Source: Spirosoma sp. (lineage in GTDB: Bacteria; Bacteroidota; Bacteroidia; Cytophagales; Spirosomataceae). Taken from it: a stretch of DNA of 10,882 bases. Below are positions 8,201-10,882 of this stretch, in pieces. The notes beneath the pieces were generated by a model. It was given only the letters and a program-made list of their open reading frames with translations. It made no database searches and was not told the origin of the DNA. Both the position numbers and the translations under genes were made by a program. How positions within the stretch are numbered: the first letter of the stretch is position 1; each line of letters opens with the position of its first letter. The stretch spans positions 1 to 10,882 of the forward strand of contig JANXVQ010000654.1 of the NCBI GenBank assembly GCA_025351545.1, read 5' to 3'.

Positions 8201-8729
8201 TGATGGCTTCGTTGATTATTTGTCGTACCAGATGTACCCGAAAGTGTACGATGAATATTACAAAGCGAATGAGCAGTATGGCAACGTCAGTATCATTCCA
8301 ACGCCCGCGTTTTTCTATGGCTTGAAAGAAAACGAAGAGATTTTAATCAACATAGAAGAGGGTAAAAATATCCTTGTTCGGTTGCTGTTCAAGTCAGAAG
8401 CGAATGAGTTTGGTATGCGGACAATTACGTTTGAACTCAACGGCCAAAGTCGGCAGGTTCAGGTTCGCGACCGGGCCTCGAAGGTTGAGAAGCAGATGAA
8501 TGCCAAAGCGACCAAAGCGGGCGACGTGGGTTCTCCTTTGCAGGGGCGATTAACGCGAATTATGGTGAAAGAAGGCGATGCTGTCAAGAAAAATCAGCCG
8601 TTGTTCGTCATCGAAGCCATGAAGATGGAGAGTATTGTAGCCGCCACAAAAGAAGGTAAGGTTACTAAAGTTGTGTTGAAAGAAGGTACAATAGTAGAGC
8701 AGGAAGATTGCGTTGTCGAATTGGCTTAA
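5280..8729 (+). CDS. pyc: Pyruvate carboxylase, single-chain biotin enzyme
   Basis: The enzyme carboxylates pyruvate to oxaloacetate using ATP, bicarbonate and covalently bound biotin. This is the main anaplerotic supply to the TCA cycle and to gluconeogenesis; it acts as a cytosolic tetramer. At 1149 residues it has the usual full length. The biotin carboxylase part (about 1-455) has LLVANRGEIAIRI, the ATP-grasp glycine loop GGGGRG (169-174), ERDCSVQRRFQK (about 233-244) and VNPRIQVEHT (296-305). The carboxyltransferase part (about 530-810) has TDTTFRDGHQSLLATR (541-556, metal ligand D547), the catalytic lysine in IKDMAG (K717) and the metal-binding HTH (H746 and H748). The C-terminal biotinyl domain carries EAMKMES with biotin-accepting K1115. 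The HMGL motif reads RDGHQ where many homologues read RDAHQ. The frame could start at a TTG at 5268, but the ATG at 5280 is preferred. No convincing promoter is visible in the 202-bp spacer upstream. Confidence 0.98.
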   Translation: MKEYIRPINRLLVANRGEIAIRIMRAATELGITTVAVYTYEDRYSLHRYKADEAYQIGRDEDALKPYLDVEGIILLAKRHKIDAIHPGYGFLSENVKLARRCRDENIIFVGPSPEAMDALGDKVRAKNLANKAGVPLIPDSREENMTPEFALTEAERIGFPIMVKAAAGGGGRGMRVVRKAEEFEKAFAEAKNEARNAFGDDTIFLEKFIENPKHIEVQLLGDQHGNIVHLYERDCSVQRRFQKVVEVAPSFGLRQDTKDKLYAYALQLGRAVNYSNAGTVEFLVDQNEDIFFIEVNPRIQVEHTITEEITGIDIVRTQILIAMGYQLSDNGIYINHQDDVPLNGYAIQCRITTEDPANGFKPDFGTITAYRNAAGFGIRLDEGSSYAGMKISPYFDSMIVKVSARGRTLKGATQRLTRALLEFRIRGVKTNIGFLLNVISHPVFQRGEARVSFIETHPELFNFRKPQDRSTRVLNYLAEVIVNGNPEVKKKDDSKIFRTPIVPSFDTYSDYPAGNRDRLKELGREKFAQWVLDQKSILYTDTTFRDGHQSLLATRVRTQDLQKVAEGFAKNHPELFSMEVWGGATFDVAMRFLYESPWKRLAALREAMPNMLLQMLFRGSNAVGYSAYPDNLIEKFVEKSWETGIDVFRIFDSLNWVEAMKVSIRAVRERTDALCEASICYTGDILSPSQKKYTLQYYLDMARQLEDEGAHFLAIKDMAGLLKPLSAEVLVRELKKAVSIPIHLHTHDTAGIQAATYLKAIDAGVDIVDCALGALSGLTSQPNFNSVVAMMQGHERECEMNLPSLNAYSNYWEDVREYYYPFESGMKAGSAEVYENEIPGGQYSNLKPQAIATGLGDKFETLKKNYSVANQLFGDIVKVTPSSKVVGDMAIFMTANNLTATDVLTRGESLSFPESVKDLMKGILGQPVGGFPEDIQRVVLKGEKPITGRPNEHLKPIDFDADFKVFQEKYPLSDGFVDYLSYQMYPKVYDEYYKANEQYGNVSIIPTPAFFYGLKENEEILINIEEGKNILVRLLFKSEANEFGMRTITFELNGQSRQVQVRDRASKVEKQMNAKATKAGDVGSPLQGRLTRIMVKEGDAVKKNQPLFVIEAMKMESIVAATKEGKVTKVVLKEGTIVEQEDCVVELA

Positions 8730-8767
8730 AAGCTGTTTGCAAATTTTCCGGAATGAATAGCAGGCAT

Positions 8768-8839
8768 AACCCCATAAGCATAAACCAGGGTAACGTACAA
8801 AGGACTTCTGAGAATTAGTGGTTTACTGCTTATGGGGTT
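8768..8839. repeat. Long inverted repeat overlapping the start of the downstream gene remnant
   Basis: AACCCCATAAGCA (8768-8780) is the perfect 13-bp reverse complement of 8827-8839. The pairing continues inward as TAAACCA (8781-8787) with TGGTTTA (8819-8825), separated only by one bulged C at 8826. The total is a 20-bp stem around a 31-nt loop. The right arm contains the ATG at 8832, so RNA pairing would bury that codon. It starts 38 nt after the pyc stop and could also serve as a barrier to readthrough, though no T-run is present. Confidence 0.75.
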
Positions 8840-9062
8840 TGTTGCACAAGCACAGATAAAACCCCCGGATGGTATAGGGCGAGATGTATTTACGCTGGCC
8901 GTCGGACATATGGCTCCGTTTAATTTCGAGCTGGCAGGAAAGACGGCTTACTTGATTAACGGGTCTGAACGGTTTGAATTAACCAATATTACGCAGCGTG
9001 GCAACTCAATTTTTCTACCCGTCGATGTGTACAACACCGTACTGCCAGAAGCCAACGAATGA
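8793..9062 (+). pseudogene. Remnant of a secreted TlpA-like protein gene (N-terminal domain only)
   Basis: The ATG-initiated frame runs 8832-9062 (76 residues), but in-frame sequence upstream of that ATG reads YKGLLRISGLLLMGFVAQAQ. This is a good signal peptide with an AQA-type cleavage site. The codon just before the tyrosine is ACG (8793-8795), where an ATG would be expected. No ATG, GTG or TTG occurs in frame back to the stop at 8781-8783. The mature part contains PFNFELAGKTAYLINGSERF (about 30-49 of the 76) followed by LTNITQRGNSIFLPVDVYN. This resembles the leader domain of cytophagal TlpA-family thiol-disulfide proteins, which are several hundred residues long. The thioredoxin domain with its CxxC is missing after the TGA at 9060. 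I therefore read this as a pseudogene with a lost start and lost 3' part. A small functional secreted protein starting at ACG, or at the hairpin-embedded ATG, is the alternative. The family link is from memory. Confidence 0.6.
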
Positions 9063-9278
9063 GTAGATCAATTTCTTTTCACAAAAAAAAGCCATAGCCA
9101 CTATTTAACCTGGTGTCTTTGACTTTTTTGTATCTACTGATCATTCATCGAGCAACTGCTGGAAAGTTTGAGTAATTGGCAAACGGCAGGTATCCATTTC
9201 GATGATTTACAGCCGTAACGTTGTGTCTGTCAAAAATTTACGCCAACTTACCTGTGTCAAAAAGAGCTCCCTTATATC

Positions 9279-9668
9279 ATGGAAAATCAACCACCTATTC
9301 TGCCTTTATCACCTGCTCCCATACCACTTACTGAATCGGATGCGCGCATGTGGGCTATGCTTGCTCATTTGAGTGCGATACCGGGGTCATTTGTACTGAT
9401 TGGTAGTGTTGTAGCTCCGCTGGCTATCTGGCAGATTCAAAAAGAAAAATCAGCGTTTGTCGATTATCATGGTAAAGAAGCGGTTAATTTTCAAATTACA
9501 ATAGCGATTGCTTTCGCATTATCGTTCCTACTGATGATTCTTGTCATTGGCATATTTCTGCTCTTTGTGGTCGGTATAGTCTGGCTTGTTTTCACTATTA
9601 TTGCCGCCATAAAAGCCAATAATGGGGAGTATTATCGCTACCCGTTAACGGTCCGATTTATTAAATGA
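9279..9668 (+). CDS. DUF4870 domain-containing small membrane protein
   Basis: This 129-residue inner-membrane protein has no established function. After a proline-rich soluble N-terminus (residues 1-18), the domain begins with ESDARMWAMLAHLSAIPG (19-36). Membrane helices follow at about 37-53 and 70-112, the latter probably a pair. Between them lies the conserved FVDYHGKEAVNFQ (60-72). The C-terminal signature is IAAIKANNGEYYRYPLTVRF (108-127). These are the expected landmarks of DUF4870 in order, and the length is normal. The start at 9279 places the first conserved segment correctly. The 216-bp upstream spacer shows no clear promoter; TGTCAAAAA occurs twice there (9228-9236 and 9255-9263) without known meaning. 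The gene lies 48 bp before the DUF3467 gene and may be cotranscribed with it. Confidence 0.9.
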   Translation: MENQPPILPLSPAPIPLTESDARMWAMLAHLSAIPGSFVLIGSVVAPLAIWQIQKEKSAFVDYHGKEAVNFQITIAIAFALSFLLMILVIGIFLLFVVGIVWLVFTIIAAIKANNGEYYRYPLTVRFIK

Positions 9669-9716
9669 GCCATTGTCGTTTTGATATTAATCGGCGATTG
9701 ATAACTACTTTTTAGA

Positions 9717-10040
9717 ATGAATCCTCAACAACCAAACCCTGAAGGGGCCATTGACGTCGAATTAAGCGAAGATATTGCCGAGGGTGTTTACGCCAATCTG
9801 GCCATGATTGCTCACTCAAATAGTGAGTTCATTCTGGATTTTATTCGTTTGATGCCGGGCGTTCCTAAAGCTAAAGTGAAAGCCCGTATTATTCTGACAC
9901 CCGAACACGCCAAGCGATTACTGGAAGCTCTGCGAGAAAATATTAGCCGTTTCGAAGAAGCTTACGGGGGGATCAACGAGCCAAATGAGTTCCGATTTCC
10001 AACCGCGGGCGGCTTTGGCGGACCCGCCGGGCAAGCGTAG
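9717..10040 (+). CDS. DUF3467 domain-containing protein
   Basis: This 107-residue soluble protein of unknown function belongs to DUF3467. The body of the family is recognisable in order: IDVELSEDIAEGVYANLAMI (12-31), HSNSEFILDFIRLMPGVPKA (33-52), then VKARIILTPEHAKRLLEAL (54-72) and a final helix ENISRFEEAYG (74-84). The C-terminal tail, about 88-107, is glycine-rich (GGFGGPAG) and probably disordered. It has no signal peptide or membrane segment. A strong hairpin 12 nt after the stop ends the transcription unit. The gene immediately precedes the rpsL promoter, but that promoter and the terminator keep it transcriptionally separate from the str operon. Confidence 0.92.
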   Translation: MNPQQPNPEGAIDVELSEDIAEGVYANLAMIAHSNSEFILDFIRLMPGVPKAKVKARIILTPEHAKRLLEALRENISRFEEAYGGINEPNEFRFPTAGGFGGPAGQA

Positions 10041-10052
10041 CGTAAGAAGAAA

Positions 10053-10107
10053 TAGAAAAGGCGCAAAAGAATTAGCTTAATTCGCTAATTCTTTTGCGCC
10101 TTTTCTA
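10053..10107. terminator. 24-bp perfect hairpin terminator between DUF3467 and rpsL
   Basis: The arm at 10053-10076 (TAGAAAAGGCGCAAAAGAAT, then TAGC) is the exact reverse complement of 10084-10107, with a 7-nt loop (TTAATTC). The stem combines a GGCGC core with flanking A and T runs. Both strands therefore show a GC block followed by CTTTTC-like T-rich sequence, which suits a bidirectional intrinsic terminator. It begins 12 nt after the DUF3467 stop and ends 20 nt before the rpsL -33 box. Confidence 0.88.
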
Positions 10108-10127
10108 GTATATCTAAAATCTTCTAC

Positions 10128-10159
10128 TTTGCCTTTCAAACAGTTTTCCGTATCTTTGC
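10128..10159 (+). promoter_or_regulatory. Consensus Bacteroidota promoter of the str operon
   Basis: The -33 box TTTG (10128-10131) and the -7 box TATCTTTGC (10151-10159) are separated by exactly 19 nt. They match the TTTG-N19-TAnnTTTG consensus used by the phylum's major sigma factor. Transcription should start a few bases past 10159, giving a leader of about 40 nt before rpsL. Confidence 0.85.
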
Positions 10160-10184
10160 ACCTCAAAATTCGGGAAGACTGTTT
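10138..10184. promoter_or_regulatory. Operator-like dyad spanning the rpsL -7 box and start site
   Basis: AAACAGTTTTCC (10138-10149) and GGAAGACTGTTT (10173-10184) are inverted copies matching at 11 of 12 positions, with 23 nt between them. The centre falls near 10161, at the expected transcription start. The left arm is upstream of the transcribed region, so this cannot be an RNA hairpin; a protein-binding site or chance symmetry remains. Binding-site function is an inference. Confidence 0.35.
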
Positions 10185-10204
10185 TTTCGTAAACTAATCT
10201 TAGA

Positions 10205-10633
10205 ATGCCTACTATACAACAACTAGTGCGCAAGGGCCGCGAAAAGCTGATCGACAAGTCGAAGTCGCCAGCTTTGGACTCTTGCCCACAACGTCGGGGC
10301 GTGTGTACGCGTGTGTACACAACGACGCCGAAGAAGCCTAACTCGGCTCTTCGGAAAGTTGCCCGGGTTCGCTTAACGAACCAAAAAGAAGTAAACGCCT
10401 ATATTCCAGGCGAAGGTCACAACTTGCAGGAGCACTCAATTGTGCTGATTCGCGGTGGCCGGGTAAAAGATCTTCCGGGTGTTCGTTATCACATCGTTCG
10501 GGGCGCTTTGGATACAGCCGGCGTAAGCGGCCGTCTACAAAGCCGTTCTAAATATGGTGCCAAACGGCCAAAACCAGGTCAGGCTCCAGTGAAAGGTGGC
10601 AAAGGCGCACCTCCAGCGAAAAAGAAAAAGTAA
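10205..10633 (+). CDS. rpsL: 30S ribosomal protein S12 (uS12)
   Basis: S12 sits at the decoding centre of the small ribosomal subunit and supports tRNA selection accuracy. The 142 residues align without gaps to E. coli numbering through the core: [19 protein letters not shown] (22-40), [11 protein letters not shown] (41-51) and [20 protein letters not shown] (87-106). The streptomycin-relevant lysines K43 and K88 and the methylthiolated-type aspartate D89 are wild type, so no streptomycin-resistance substitution is seen at these sites. The C-terminus carries a basic tail, [20 protein letters not shown] and then [10 protein letters not shown]. This makes the protein somewhat longer than the roughly 124-residue E. 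coli form. It is the first gene of the str operon here, under the consensus promoter upstream, with rpsG following after 152 bp. Confidence 0.98.
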   Translation: MPTIQQLVRKGREKLIDKSKSPALDSCPQRRGVCTRVYTTTPKKPNSALRKVARVRLTNQKEVNAYIPGEGHNLQEHSIVLIRGGRVKDLPGVRYHIVRGALDTAGVSGRLQSRSKYGAKRPKPGQAPVKGGKGAPPAKKKK

Positions 10634-10703
10634 ATGAAAAATGATTGATGTATAGTGGACAATGACAGTTATGTCAACCAGTATTCATTGCTCATTTTAC
10701 ATT
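10633..10703. repeat. Imperfect AT-rich inverted repeat in the rpsL-rpsG spacer
   Basis: AATGAAAAATGA (10633-10644) pairs with TCATTTTACATT (10692-10703) at 11 of 12 positions. Weaker symmetry extends inward to about 22 bp per arm, with roughly 17 of 22 matching. A smaller perfect hairpin TGACA-GTTA-TGTCA (10663-10676) sits in the middle. It begins in the last base of the rpsL stop codon. It resembles the AATGA/TCATT-rich palindromic spacers seen in Bacteroidota genomes; mobile origin or regulatory role is not shown by the sequence. Confidence 0.5.
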
Positions 10704-10785
10704 ATTTATTAAATCAAGACTGGACGTTAGACTGCTCATCCAGAGCGGACTGCGTTCAGAGTAAGATCAAAAATCTGAAGCAAAC

Positions 10786-10882
10786 ATGAGAAAGGCGAAG
10801 CCACCCAAGCGTTACGTATTACCTGACCCTAAGTATAAAGAGGTCTTAGTAACCAAATTTGTAAACAACCTGATGTACGAAG
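10786..10882 (+). CDS. rpsG: 30S ribosomal protein S7 (uS7), 3' end cut by window edge
   Basis: S7 nucleates assembly of the head of the 30S subunit by binding the 3' domain of 16S rRNA and lies next to the E-site tRNA. The first 32 codons are present, starting MRKAKPPKRYVLPDPKY and continuing through VTKFVNNLMYE, which is the canonical uS7 N-terminus. About 120 residues lie beyond the window. Its place after rpsL is the conserved str operon order, and fusA is expected next. In E. coli S7 represses this operon by binding the rpsL-rpsG spacer. The 152-bp spacer here could hold an analogous site, but no such site is identified. Confidence 0.95.
   Translation, partial: MRKAKPPKRYVLPDPKYKEVLVTKFVNNLMYE

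Noticed and set aside
8753..8818. 21-codon ATG frame between pyc and the gene remnant as a leader peptide
   Set aside because: It is in another frame, has unremarkable composition and no ribosome-binding signal; chance is the simplest explanation.
9138..9220. Short in-frame stretch SFIEQLLESLSNWQTAGIHF downstream of the pseudogene, as its possible C-terminal remnant
   Set aside because: It has protein-like composition and the same frame, but several stops precede it and I recognise no family, so it cannot be tied to the remnant.
9228..9263. Direct repeat TGTCAAAAA, two copies 27 bp apart, as an operator upstream of DUF4870
   Set aside because: Nine bases in AT-rich DNA can recur by chance, and there is no promoter to anchor it.

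Overview
The window looks like chromosomal DNA from a Cytophagales-type Bacteroidota, probably close to Spirosoma and its relatives. The support is threefold. Two promoters carry the phylum's TAnnTTTG -7 element, and one has a TTTG box exactly 19 nt upstream. The gene families are typical of the group: a fused SpmA/SpmB nucleoside-recognition membrane protein, DUF4870, DUF3467, and an N-terminal fragment that resembles the leader domain of cytophagal TlpA-like proteins. Coding GC is moderate and Shine-Dalgarno sequences are scarce. I could not run a database search, so the taxonomy is an inference.

Layout. Bases 1-675 hold the 3' three quarters of panC (pantothenate synthetase). A 248-bp spacer follows, with a degenerate inverted-repeat element and a hairpin. 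On the minus strand, 924-1607 encodes an exported VanX/DdpX-type D-Ala-D-Ala dipeptidase. It diverges from a 411-residue SpmA-SpmB fusion membrane protein (1695-2930). A 61-residue helical orphan protein (3007-3192) then converges on a minus-strand DUF1345 membrane protein (3196-3840), and the two genes share one hairpin across their ends. Diverging from DUF1345 is a 373-residue protein with a J-domain embedded between coiled-coil segments (3956-5077). The largest gene is a complete single-chain pyruvate carboxylase (5280-8729). It is followed by a long inverted repeat that overlaps the broken start of a secreted-protein gene remnant (8793-9062). Next come a DUF4870 membrane protein (9279-9668) and a DUF3467 protein (9717-10040), closed by a 24-bp perfect hairpin. 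The right end is the start of the ribosomal str operon: a consensus promoter, rpsL, a 152-bp spacer containing an imperfect inverted repeat, and the first 32 codons of rpsG.

How the genes work together. Most are housekeeping: coenzyme A precursor synthesis, anaplerotic oxaloacetate supply and the 30S ribosome. The most suggestive functional pairing is the divergent D-Ala-D-Ala dipeptidase and SpmAB fusion, because in Bacillus the spmA and spmB genes share an operon with the D,D-carboxypeptidase gene dacB. I see no CRISPR array, tRNA, rRNA, integrase or intact insertion sequence, and no clear undescribed multi-gene defence system. The unusual material is in the small features: the inverted repeats, the pseudogene with a lost start codon, the orphan antitoxin-like protein and the internal-J-domain protein.
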